Notes under the pieces: generated by a model
What the model saw: the letters and a program-made list of their open reading frames with translations, nothing else
Databases searched by the model: none
Told to the model about the DNA's origin: nothing
NCBI GenBank assembly: GCA_029260475.1
Contig: JAJDDE010000114.1
Coordinates: 1 to 32,064 of the forward strand
Direction of reading: 5' to 3'
DNA length: 32,064 bases
Source of the DNA: Phycisphaerales bacterium
Lineage (GTDB): Bacteria; Planctomycetota; Phycisphaerae; Phycisphaerales; UBA1924
In this document: positions 1 to 7,547 of the stretch, one piece after another
Numbering within the stretch: the stretch's first letter is position 1
Layout: each line of letters starts with the position of its first letter
Position numbers and translations under genes: made by a program

Positions 1-5
1 CCCCC

Positions 6-35
6 GGGGCCGCCCACGCGCGGCCCCTTTGCTTT
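6..35 (+). terminator. Intrinsic terminator of a gene upstream of the window
   Basis: A perfect 8-bp GC-rich stem (6-13 with 20-27, arms GGGGCCGC and GCGGCCCC, loop of six bases) is followed by TTTGCTTTGCT. This is the form of a rho-independent terminator for plus-strand transcription arriving from the left. It lies just before pheS. In many bacteria the gene upstream of pheS is rplT, but that gene is not visible here. Confidence 0.65.
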
Positions 36-43
36 GCTATAAC
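35..43 (+). promoter_or_regulatory. Possible extended -10 promoter of pheS (leaderless)
   Basis: TGC-TATAAC at 35-43 fits an extended -10 element (TGn followed by a TATAAT-like hexamer, five of six matches). The expected start site would fall at about 49-50, the A of the pheS ATG, so the mRNA would have no leader. No Shine-Dalgarno sequence is visible before that ATG, which agrees. No convincing -35 element is seen, and the site overlaps the T-rich end of the terminator, so the call is tentative. Confidence 0.3.
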
Positions 44-49
44 GCCATC

Positions 50-1090
50 ATGCTTCAGCAGCTCGACCAGATCGAATCACAGGGCCTCTCTACTCTCGAT
101 GGCGCTGCCGATGCGCAGGCGGTGGAGGCGTGGCGTATCGAGTACCTCGGTTCCAAGGGGCGCCTCAAGGCCGCTGGCGCGGGCCTCAAGGACGTGCCCA
201 AAGAGGACAAGCCGCTTGCGGGCAAGCGCCTCAACGAGGTGAAGCAGAAGCTCGAGGCGGCCTTCAAGGCGAAGTCGGTGAGCGCCGGTGGCGGCGGCGC
301 GTCGTCGGCCCCCTGCGTGGACATGACCGAACCGGGCCTCGAGCTGCCGCGCGGGCGTCGGCACATCATCGCGCGCGTGCGCAACGAGCTGTGCGAGGTG
401 TTCGGCAAGATGGGCTTCGACGTCGCCGAGGGTCCCGAGCTCGAGGACGACGAGCACAACTTCATCAAGCTGAACATCCCGGACCACCACCCCGCGCGTG
501 AGCCGATCGACAACTTCTACGTCGAGGAGCCAGACGGCGGCACCTTCGAGAACGGTGGACGCCCGCGCATGCTGCGCTCGCAGACCTCGACGGTGCAGAT
601 CCGTGTGCTCCAGGACGCGATCGCCCAGGGGTGGGGGCCCCCGGTGAAGATCGTCGCCCCAGGGCGCGTGTACCGACCCGACACGGTGGACGCGACGCAC
701 TCGTTCATGTTCCACCAGATCGAAGGCCTGTACGTCGATAGGCGCGTGACGATGGTGGACCTCAAGACCACACTCTTCCAGTTCGCGCGCACCTACTTCG
801 GTCACGACGCGGAGATACGCCTGCGCCCGAGCTTCTTCCCCTTCACCGAGCCCAGCGCCGAGTTCGACATGAAGATCCGCCTCAACCCCGAGAAGCCCGC
901 GTCGTGGGTCGAACTCGGCGGGTGCGGCATGGTGGACCCGAACGTGCTCAGCGCCGTCGGGCTCGACCCGGAGGAGTGGTCCGGCTTCGCATTCGGTTTC
1001 GGCATCGAGCGCATCGCGATGGGCAAGTACGCGATCCCCGATATCCGCCTGCTCTTCGAGAACGACGTGCGGTTCCTGCGCCTGGTCTGA
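50..1090 (+). CDS. pheS: Phenylalanine--tRNA ligase alpha subunit
   Basis: Cytoplasmic class II aminoacyl-tRNA synthetase catalytic subunit, which charges tRNA-Phe as an alpha2beta2 enzyme with PheT. The 346-residue protein has the usual length. An N-terminal helical region (about 1-85) is followed by the catalytic core with GRVYRPDTVDATHSFMFHQ (about 206-224), FFPFTEPSAEF (about 265-275), GGCGMVDPNVL and the motif 3 segment GFGIERIAMGKY near the C-terminus. An in-frame ATG at 29 would add seven residues but lies in the terminator T-tract, so the ATG at 50, which opens the typical helical N-terminus, is preferred. pheT does not follow; a convergent ABC permease gene lies 38 bases downstream, so pheS is separated from its partner here. 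Confidence 0.96.
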   Translation: MLQQLDQIESQGLSTLDGAADAQAVEAWRIEYLGSKGRLKAAGAGLKDVPKEDKPLAGKRLNEVKQKLEAAFKAKSVSAGGGGASSAPCVDMTEPGLELPRGRRHIIARVRNELCEVFGKMGFDVAEGPELEDDEHNFIKLNIPDHHPAREPIDNFYVEEPDGGTFENGGRPRMLRSQTSTVQIRVLQDAIAQGWGPPVKIVAPGRVYRPDTVDATHSFMFHQIEGLYVDRRVTMVDLKTTLFQFARTYFGHDAEIRLRPSFFPFTEPSAEFDMKIRLNPEKPASWVELGGCGMVDPNVLSAVGLDPEEWSGFAFGFGIERIAMGKYAIPDIRLLFENDVRFLRLV

Positions 1091-1103
1091 CCCGGGGGTG
1101 GCC

Positions 1104-1119
1104 CCGGTCTCCAGACCGG
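1104..1119. terminator. Hairpin between convergent pheS and permease genes
   Basis: A 6-bp stem CCGGTC/GACCGG with a four-base loop lies 14 bases after the pheS stop and 9 bases from the stop of the convergent permease gene. It could end transcription from both sides. No T-tract follows on either strand, so this is a weak terminator call. Confidence 0.3.
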
Positions 1120-1128
1120 TGCCGCGGC

Positions 1129-2484
1129 TCAGCCGACCTCGCGCCGCTGGAAGAGCATGATCGCCAGCGCGAGCAGGCCGATGACCTGCACGAGCGCGTA
1201 ACCGACCACCATCAGCACGTACCGCCCGGGGATGTTGTGCCCCTGCGTGATCGCGTCGATGAGCCAGAAGGGTTGCAGATTGGGCACGATGGACCACGCC
1301 GCGAGGGCCGCGGGGTTCACTACGGTCGGCCTGTTGAAGACGTAATCGCCCGCGACCGGCAGGCGGCTGACGCTCAGGTCACCGACGCGGATGATGGTGA
1401 ATTCGAGCGACTCGAGATCGTACTCGCGCACCACCAATCCGCGCCCCGCCTCGGGGCCCGAGATATCTGTGGGATTCTTCAGGTCACCCTTGAACCGTTC
1501 GTGGATGGGCGTGACGATCTTGATGCCCTGCGGTGATGGGCCGTAGTAGAACGACGTGCCCTCGACGAGGTCGTCTGTGGGCACCTGATCGAGCGTGAGC
1601 GTGAGCGTCTCGCCGGAGAAGGCCAGGCCAGTTTCGCCGATAGGCACGGGCTCCACGCTCTGGATGATGGCGACGTAGTCGTTGTCGTAGGCGAAGCGGC
1701 CGACGAGGTGGTTGGAGAGCAGGCCACCGAGGAAGACGGCGCCGGAGATGACGATCGTCATCACCTGGCCGAGGCGCGTAGACGCCGCGATCGCGACGGA
1801 GGTCAGGATGAGCATGGCTAACAACACGCCGCCCGAGGCGATCATCACCTGCGGCTTGAAATCCACGGCGGGCGACTGCCACTCCCACTCGGGCGAGATC
1901 GTCAGCAGCACCCCGTACGCGGGCACGCTGAAGGCGAGCATGAGGAGGCTGGCTGTGGAGGGGAACACCCAGCCGTAGAAGAAGTTCGTCCACCCCGCGA
2001 TGCCGACCGCCAGGGCGACTGATCCGACACCGAGCAGGAGCACGGGCATATCGAGATCATCGCGCGCGGTGGACATCACGCCGTGCCGGAGCGCAAAGTT
2101 GAAGAAGGCGAGCATGATGACGCCCGCGACGGTGATCGCCGCGGCGACGCCGATGAACTTGCCGAGCACAAAGAGCGGCCTGCCGATGGGCTTGGAGATG
2201 ACGGTGAGGGCCGTCTTGTTCTCGATCTCGCGGGAGAGCACGCTCGTCGCGGTGAAGGCGGCGAGCAGGGTGCACGAGAACAGAATGGTCGCGAGCCCGA
2301 GGTCGAGGAGGAGCTTGTCGTCCTTGGAGACCTCGGTCGGGGTCGTGAGCTCCATCGAGTACGCGGAGAGCATCGTGTTGAAGATCTGCAGGATCCCGCA
2401 GAGCACGATGAGGGCGAAATAGATGGGCTGGCGGACCGCCTCGGTGAAGGTGTTGCGCGCTATGGCGAGCAGCTGTCCGAACAT
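1129..2484 (-). CDS. ABC-2 type transporter permease (smaller paralogue)
   Basis: 451-residue integral membrane protein of the ABC-2/NosY-like permease kind; no ATPase domain. It begins with a short cytoplasmic helix bearing NTFTEAVRQP, then a membrane segment at about 21-37, further segments around 62-84, 108-130, 147-170, 176-197, 213-235 and 240-258, a soluble loop at about 262-415, and a last membrane segment at about 424-445 before FQRREVG. The cytoplasmic stretch SREIENKTALTVISKP between segments 2 and 3 is a hallmark of this family. The same two elements recur in the permease at 8822-11053, so the two are paralogues. No ATPase gene is adjacent on this strand; the ATPase at 7548 is the obvious candidate partner. 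It is divergent from the SPFH operon across a 460-base gap. Substrate unknown. Confidence 0.85.
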   Translation of the reverse strand: MFGQLLAIARNTFTEAVRQPIYFALIVLCGILQIFNTMLSAYSMELTTPTEVSKDDKLLLDLGLATILFSCTLLAAFTATSVLSREIENKTALTVISKPIGRPLFVLGKFIGVAAAITVAGVIMLAFFNFALRHGVMSTARDDLDMPVLLLGVGSVALAVGIAGWTNFFYGWVFPSTASLLMLAFSVPAYGVLLTISPEWEWQSPAVDFKPQVMIASGGVLLAMLILTSVAIAASTRLGQVMTIVISGAVFLGGLLSNHLVGRFAYDNDYVAIIQSVEPVPIGETGLAFSGETLTLTLDQVPTDDLVEGTSFYYGPSPQGIKIVTPIHERFKGDLKNPTDISGPEAGRGLVVREYDLESLEFTIIRVGDLSVSRLPVAGDYVFNRPTVVNPAALAAWSIVPNLQPFWLIDAITQGHNIPGRYVLMVVGYALVQVIGLLALAIMLFQRREVG

Positions 2485-2944
2485 CGGCTGGGGTATCCCT
2501 TGCCTTGGGGTTGGGGCGTGGAGGAGGAAAGCGGGTGTGCGACGGGAGTGAGCCCAGATGCGGGGTACGGGAGCGTGGCCCGTCGGAGCACGGGTCGAGC
2601 GTTGGCAGGGTAGGGGGTTGGCCGCCAGAAGGTGCGAGATGAGGTGATACGTTCACCGAACCCCCCCGGGTTCGCCAACGTACCGAAGCGGAGCATCCCC
2701 TTCGAGTGGGGGTTCGACGCGCGCCGGCTCACAGGTTCGGCGCGAATCGGGCTCCGGCACATCGGTCGCACAGGCCGGGTGGACGGGAGGGGCGGAGGGA
2801 GCGACAATACGCCCCGCGTCTCCGGGGCCATTCACGCGCGTCTGCCCACACACGGGCACGCACGCGGTTCACATCCGATGCCCGCCCGGGCACACGCACA
2901 GACCCGCCCATCCTCCTCCTCCCATCAGAGGGCGCTCCGGAAGC
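2485..2944. promoter_or_regulatory. 460-base divergent intergenic region
   Basis: This gap separates the starts of the minus-strand permease and the plus-strand SPFH operon, so it should carry promoters for both. No clear sigma-70 hexamers could be read in it. Visible structures are an imperfect palindrome GGTGA-TACGT-TCACC at 2643-2657, a possible operator, and directly next to it a perfect 7-bp hairpin at 2657-2674. The open frames that cross it have no recognisable protein features. Confidence 0.45.
2657..2674. repeat. Perfect 7-bp inverted repeat with C4 loop
   Basis: Arms CGAACCC (2657-2663) and GGGTTCG (2668-2674) surround four C residues. The element abuts the GGTGA/TCACC palindrome at 2643-2657. 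It could be a regulator site or an RNA hairpin in the leader of either divergent gene; nothing decides between these. Confidence 0.35.
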
Positions 2945-5023
2945 ATGAACGCAGACCACCTGTCCTACCAACGGGCCACGTCCGTCAGTGTCATCGGCCT
3001 CGTCGTCCAGATCGTTCTGGGCGTCACGCTGCTCGTCTACGGCAACATGCTCCATGACCCGGTGGCCCGGTCGGCCTCATTCCTGGTCTTCTACGGCGCG
3101 CCGGTCTGGCTCGCGCTCATCCTCGTCTTCCACCAGCACAAGCGCGAGCGTCTGGAGGCGGTGGAGAACGAACAGTTCCGTGGCTCGGGCGCCGCCGGCG
3201 CTTCGGTCTTCGGCGACGAGGTCGCCGCTGAACAGGTGCAGGCGGACAAGCTCGCTTCGATGCACCGCTTCCTGCTCCCCGCGGTCTCGCTGATCCTCGC
3301 GGCTGCGTACATCGCGACAGGGCTGGTGCGTTTCGCGGGCGACATGGAGAAGTTCGTCCTCCCCGATACCTACGTGGCCCCGCCCAAGGAGGGCGCCGCG
3401 ATCGCGATCGGCGTGGCGCTGCTCGCGTCGTGCTTCATCCTCGCGCGGTTTGTCGCGGGCATGGCCAAGCAGAAGGTGTGGTCGCTGCTGCACGCGGGGG
3501 CCGCGGCCTCGGTCGGCGCCGCCATCGCCGGGGCGATGCTCCTGATCGCGCACGGGCTCGAACTCGCATTCGCCTTCGACAAGGGCCTGCGCTACGGGCC
3601 GGTGATCATCGATGCGCTCATGATCTTCTTGGGCGCGGAGATCGTGCTCAACTTCGTCCTCACGCTCTACCGCCCCCGCAAAGCCGGCGATTACCTCCGC
3701 CCCGCGTTCGACTCGCGACTGCTCGCGTTCCTCGCGGCCCCGGACCGCCTCGCGGAGTCCGTGTCGGACGCCATCAACTACCAGCTCGGCTTCGATGTCA
3801 GCTCCACGTGGTTCTACCGCCTCGTCTCACGCTCGCTCCTGGGGCTGGGCATCCTCGGCGTGCTGACGCTGTGGGGCATGACCTGCTTCGCCGTGGTGCA
3901 GCCCGACGAGAAGGGCCTCTTGCTTTCGGGGAGCAGCGAGCCGCGCGAGCTGGATTCGGGCACCGTGATCAAGAAACCCTGGCCCTTCGCGCGGGTTGAG
4001 ACGTACCCCGCGAGCGCGGTCAGTTCGTTCACCGTCGGCCTCGTCACTACGCGTGAAGACCCCTCCAAACCGCGCCTCTGGACCGACGACAACCCCAGCG
4101 GCAACCGCTTCATGCTTGTGCAGAGCGACCCCGACGCGGACCGCCCGGGCGATCAGGAGCTCGCGCTGCTCATCGGCGAGGTGCCGGTCCAGTTCACGGT
4201 GGACAACCTCCGCGCGTACATGAGCCTCGCCCAAGACGGCCCCTCCAGCGAGCCCGAAAAGATGCGCCGCGGCGTGCTCCGCGCGACCGCCAGTTCCGTC
4301 GTCACGCGGTTCTTCCTCGAGCACACCGTCGAGCAACTGCTCGGGCCTCAGCGTGGCGACCTCGAGAACGAGCTCCGAGCCGACATGCAGCGCACCTTCG
4401 ATAACCTGCAGACCATCGAGGGCGTCGGCTCGGGCGTCCGCGTGCTCTTCGCCGGGCTCCAAGGCGTTCGCCCGCCCAGCGGCGCGGTGGCCGATGCGTT
4501 CGAGGCGTCGCAGGCCGCGGGCTATCGCAGCGAGGCGGAGGTCGAGCTCGCCCGGGCCGAGCGGATCGCCGAGCTCTCCAAGGCGACGGGCGATGTTTCG
4601 CTCGCCAACGAGATATTGGCCACGCTCGACCAGCTCTCCGACGCGCGCCGTGCGGTTACGAGTCGCGCGGACGTGGACGCCGATCCGATGGTCGTCGAGC
4701 TCGAGCGGCGCGTGGAAGCGCTGATGGCCCGCGCCGGCGGCGACGCGGCGATCGAGATCATCGAGGCACGCACCGAGCGTTGGCGCCGCCACCTCCGCGA
4801 GCGGACGCGCGCGGCGCTCTCGGGCGGTCAGTCCGCCGGCTTCGACGCGGCCCCCGAGATTTACCAGATGCGACTCTTCGTGGACGCGTTCAAGGACGCG
4901 ACGAAGAACGTCCGCGTCTGGATCTCGCCCCTCAAGATCATCCCCCGCATCGACAACACCGAGATCAACAACGACCTGGGTCTGAACCCGGGTGGTTCTT
5001 CCGACAACGAGGGACAGGAGTAA
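2945..5023 (+). CDS. Polytopic membrane protein with C-terminal SPFH/Band 7 domain
   Basis: 692-residue protein. The N-terminal part has about six apparent membrane segments (roughly 13-34, 43-63, 109-129, 151-172, 179-203, 217-242), followed by a soluble linker with DAINYQLGFDVSSTWFYR and a seventh segment (about 296-318). FAVVQPDEKGLLL then opens an SPFH/Band 7 domain as in HflK. A long charged helical stretch follows (about 515-640, rich in RAERIAELSKATG-like sequence). Classical HflK has one membrane segment, so the six-segment N-terminal region is an addition. SPFH proteins form large rings or cages on membranes and often control FtsH; which face of the membrane this one occupies is not proven here. 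It is first gene of the plus-strand run; the ATG at 2945 has only a weak upstream GGA. The next gene starts six bases after its stop. Confidence 0.82.
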   Translation: MNADHLSYQRATSVSVIGLVVQIVLGVTLLVYGNMLHDPVARSASFLVFYGAPVWLALILVFHQHKRERLEAVENEQFRGSGAAGASVFGDEVAAEQVQADKLASMHRFLLPAVSLILAAAYIATGLVRFAGDMEKFVLPDTYVAPPKEGAAIAIGVALLASCFILARFVAGMAKQKVWSLLHAGAAASVGAAIAGAMLLIAHGLELAFAFDKGLRYGPVIIDALMIFLGAEIVLNFVLTLYRPRKAGDYLRPAFDSRLLAFLAAPDRLAESVSDAINYQLGFDVSSTWFYRLVSRSLLGLGILGVLTLWGMTCFAVVQPDEKGLLLSGSSEPRELDSGTVIKKPWPFARVETYPASAVSSFTVGLVTTREDPSKPRLWTDDNPSGNRFMLVQSDPDADRPGDQELALLIGEVPVQFTVDNLRAYMSLAQDGPSSEPEKMRRGVLRATASSVVTRFFLEHTVEQLLGPQRGDLENELRADMQRTFDNLQTIEGVGSGVRVLFAGLQGVRPPSGAVADAFEASQAAGYRSEAEVELARAERIAELSKATGDVSLANEILATLDQLSDARRAVTSRADVDADPMVVELERRVEALMARAGGDAAIEIIEARTERWRRHLRERTRAALSGGQSAGFDAAPEIYQMRLFVDAFKDATKNVRVWISPLKIIPRIDNTEINNDLGLNPGGSSDNEGQE

Positions 5024-5029
5024 CCCACC

Positions 5030-5998
5030 GTGCCCCGCGCTCTGCTCATCATTGCTTGCATCGTCGTCCTCGGCTTTGCTCTCTTCGCGTTCACCTATTC
5101 GGTGCGGTTCACCGAGAAGGCGGTGGTCACCATGTTCGGGCAGGCCGACGACGACAGCGTCGTCACGGACCCGGGCCTGAAGTGGAAACTGATCGCGCCC
5201 TTCTCCACCGTGACCAAGTACGACACGCGTGCCCGATTCCTCGAGCCCGCCCCCGAGACGTTCCCGACGGCGGATCGGGTGCAGCTCGTCGTGCAGGTGT
5301 TCATCACCTGGCGAGTCGATGACCCCCTGACGTTCTACAAGCGGCACAGGGGCGAGGCCGGTTCCTCCTCGAACGAGCACTACCGCGTCGCGGAGAACAA
5401 CCTCCGCGCGATCATGCGATCCGCCCTCTCGGAGATCTCCGGGTTCACGCGCGACGAGCTCTTCGCGTCCGGCGCCTCGCAGATCACGGCGCTCGAGGAC
5501 GCGATCAAGCGGCGCATGACCGCGCCCGCCGACACCAATCTCGAGGGTGTGGGCGCTTACGGCATCGCGATCGATCTCGTCGGGATTACCTCCGTCGAGA
5601 TGCCGCAGAACGTGACCGAGCAGGTCTTCGCGCTCATGCAGGCCACGACGAACAAGAAGACCAACGCAACGCGTTCGGAGGGCGAGGCGATCGCGTCGCG
5701 TATCCGCGCCGAGGCCCGCTCGAGCGCCGAGCGCATCCTCTCGTTCGCGGGACTCCGCGCGGGTAAGCTCATCAACCTGGGCGAGAACGAGGCGGCCGTC
5801 TTCCTCGCGCAGCAGAACCAGAACCCTGAACTGGCGGTCTTCCTGCAGAAGCTCGAGCTGCTCAAGAACAACATCGGCCGGCGCACCACGCTCATCCTCC
5901 CGACGTCGTTCTACAGCATGGACATCTTCGACCCCGCGGTCGTGAACAAGGACCTCCGTTTCGAGACCGCTTCTGTCTTTGAGGGCAACACGCCTTGA
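5030..5998 (+). CDS. HflC-like SPFH/prohibitin family protein
   Basis: 322 residues, the size of HflC. One N-terminal membrane segment (about 4-24) leads into VRFTEKAVVTMFGQ, the usual start of an SPFH domain, with the core sequences DPGLKWKLIAPF and VQVFITWRVDDPLTFY. The C-terminal half is a helical region with SEGEAIASRIRAEARSSAERI, typical of stomatin/HflC proteins. A GTG start at 5030 is supported by AGGAG nine bases upstream. Its stop overlaps the TTG start of the next SPFH gene, indicating translational coupling. It probably forms hetero-oligomers with the SPFH proteins on either side; this is inference from the HflK-HflC pair. Confidence 0.87.
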   Translation: MPRALLIIACIVVLGFALFAFTYSVRFTEKAVVTMFGQADDDSVVTDPGLKWKLIAPFSTVTKYDTRARFLEPAPETFPTADRVQLVVQVFITWRVDDPLTFYKRHRGEAGSSSNEHYRVAENNLRAIMRSALSEISGFTRDELFASGASQITALEDAIKRRMTAPADTNLEGVGAYGIAIDLVGITSVEMPQNVTEQVFALMQATTNKKTNATRSEGEAIASRIRAEARSSAERILSFAGLRAGKLINLGENEAAVFLAQQNQNPELAVFLQKLELLKNNIGRRTTLILPTSFYSMDIFDPAVVNKDLRFETASVFEGNTP

Positions 5999-7500
5999 AC
6001 GACGAGACGAACAACACCAACGACTTCGAGGGCGCGGGCCCCGACGAGAGCGCACCCGTCGAAGCGATGCCCGTCGAGACGCCGCGCCGAGCCGCTTCGC
6101 TCACGCTCCGCGAGGACGATTTCAAGACCGACCGCGCCGCGTCCATGGAAGCGGCCAACCAGTCCCTCGCCGATGCGCTGGGCATCGCCTACCGGGGTGT
6201 GCAGATCGTCATGGTCCTGCTCTTCGCCGGGTTCCTGTTCTCAGGGTTCCAGCAGGTGGACCAGTCCGAAGAGGGCCTCCGCGTCCGCTTCGGCGCGGTG
6301 CAGGAGGGCACGCTTCAGCCCGGCGGGCACCTGAGCTGGCCCAAGGGCTTCGGCGAGATCGTGCGCGTCAGCCGCACGCAGCAGCAGTACCAGCTCTCGC
6401 GCGACTTCATGCCCGCGAGCTACGACCCCTCGCGCGACATCGATTCCCAGTTGAACAGCTCGGGCACGGGCAACCTACGACCCGGCGCCGATGGCTCGCT
6501 GATCACCGCGGAGGGTCAGATCGTCCACGCGCAGGCCGCGTTCACCTACCGACGCGACGACATCCGTTCGTACGCCGAGAACGTGTGGCCCGAGGACGAG
6601 GAGAAGATCGCCAAGGCGATGGTCCGGCGCGCGATGGTCGTCGCTTTCGCCTCCACGCCCATCGACGACCTGCTGACCCGCGGCACGATCGCTCCGGACG
6701 CCGCGGTGCCTTCGGACGAGCCCGTTGGTGAAGGCGGAGAGGGTGGTGCCGACGAGACCGAAGCGGCTTCGAGCGCCATGGGCGTGAGCTCGCTCGAGGG
6801 CCGCCTCCGCCAGATCGTGAACGAGCAGATCGCCGATGCGAATTACGGCATGACGATGGACTCGGTGAGCATCGGCCTGATCACGCCCCCGGTGCGCCTG
6901 CGCCGGGACTACCAGGCGGCGCTCTCCGCGGAGTCCCAGACCCGTGCCGAGCGTGAGACCGCTCGGGGCGAGGCCCGCCGGATGGTCAACGGCGTCGCCG
7001 GCACCGCCGCCGAACCGCTGCTCGCCCTGCTCGATGAATTCGAACGGCGCACGGACCTCGGAGACCAAAGCGGATCGCTGGAGATCCTCGACGAGATCTA
7101 CGCGGTGCTCGACGGCGACCGCGACGGCGCGAACGTGACGATCCTCGGCACGACGTACAACGACGTCACGATGGCGGGCGAGGCCGCGGAGATCGTCGGC
7201 GATGCGCTACGTCGGAGCCGCACGATGGGCGACACGGCGCGTCGGGAGGCCCTGGCGTTCCGGGCGAAGCTCGAGCAGTACAACGCGAACCCGCGGGCGT
7301 TCATCGTTCGCGAGTGGACCGAGGCGATGGACGGCTTCCTCGCGCTCAAGAGCGTGCAGACGTACCTCGTGCCGCCGGACGTCACCGAGGTCGAACTGAT
7401 GATCAACAACGACCCCGAGATATCCCGAGCGTTGCAGCGTGAAGAGAACACGCGGCTGCTCCAGCAGAACGCCCGCGCCCGCATGGGCGGAGGCGGCTGA
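5995..7500 (+). CDS. HflK-like SPFH family membrane protein
   Basis: 501 residues. A long acidic N-terminal tail (1-65) precedes a single membrane segment (about 68-85) and then QVDQSEEGLRVRFGAV, a clear HflK-type SPFH entry. The domain includes LQPGGHLSWPKGFGEIVRV, as in HflK proteins. An acidic, low-complexity insert (about 240-258, GEGGEGGADETEAAS) interrupts the SPFH region, and the C-terminal part is helical and ends MGGGG. The TTG start at 5995 overlaps the previous stop (TTGA), with GAGGG nine bases upstream. No later ATG gives a more credible N-terminus before the membrane segment. With the two preceding genes it makes three successive SPFH proteins, instead of the usual hflK-hflC pair. 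Confidence 0.86.
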   Translation: MNDETNNTNDFEGAGPDESAPVEAMPVETPRRAASLTLREDDFKTDRAASMEAANQSLADALGIAYRGVQIVMVLLFAGFLFSGFQQVDQSEEGLRVRFGAVQEGTLQPGGHLSWPKGFGEIVRVSRTQQQYQLSRDFMPASYDPSRDIDSQLNSSGTGNLRPGADGSLITAEGQIVHAQAAFTYRRDDIRSYAENVWPEDEEKIAKAMVRRAMVVAFASTPIDDLLTRGTIAPDAAVPSDEPVGEGGEGGADETEAASSAMGVSSLEGRLRQIVNEQIADANYGMTMDSVSIGLITPPVRLRRDYQAALSAESQTRAERETARGEARRMVNGVAGTAAEPLLALLDEFERRTDLGDQSGSLEILDEIYAVLDGDRDGANVTILGTTYNDVTMAGEAAEIVGDALRRSRTMGDTARREALAFRAKLEQYNANPRAFIVREWTEAMDGFLALKSVQTYLVPPDVTEVELMINNDPEISRALQREENTRLLQQNARARMGGGG

Positions 7501-7522
7501 GCCGACGCCCGATCAACACTCA

Positions 7523-7540
7523 CCCGGAACACCCGGGAGG
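7523..7540 (+). promoter_or_regulatory. Hairpin overlapping the ribosome binding site of the ABC ATPase gene
   Basis: Arms CCCGG (7523-7527) and CCGGG (7533-7537) form a 5-bp stem with loop AACAC. The right arm shares bases with the Shine-Dalgarno sequence GGGAGG (7535-7540) of the ATG at 7548. If formed, it would partly mask ribosome entry and lower ATPase synthesis relative to the SPFH genes. The stem is short, so this is a suggestion only. Confidence 0.3.
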
Positions 7541-7547
7541 CAACGCA

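Noticed and set aside
3827-6055. 742-codon open frame on the minus strand opposite the SPFH genes
   Set aside because: Arg/Glu/His/Val-rich composition typical of a shadow frame; it crosses two well supported genes.
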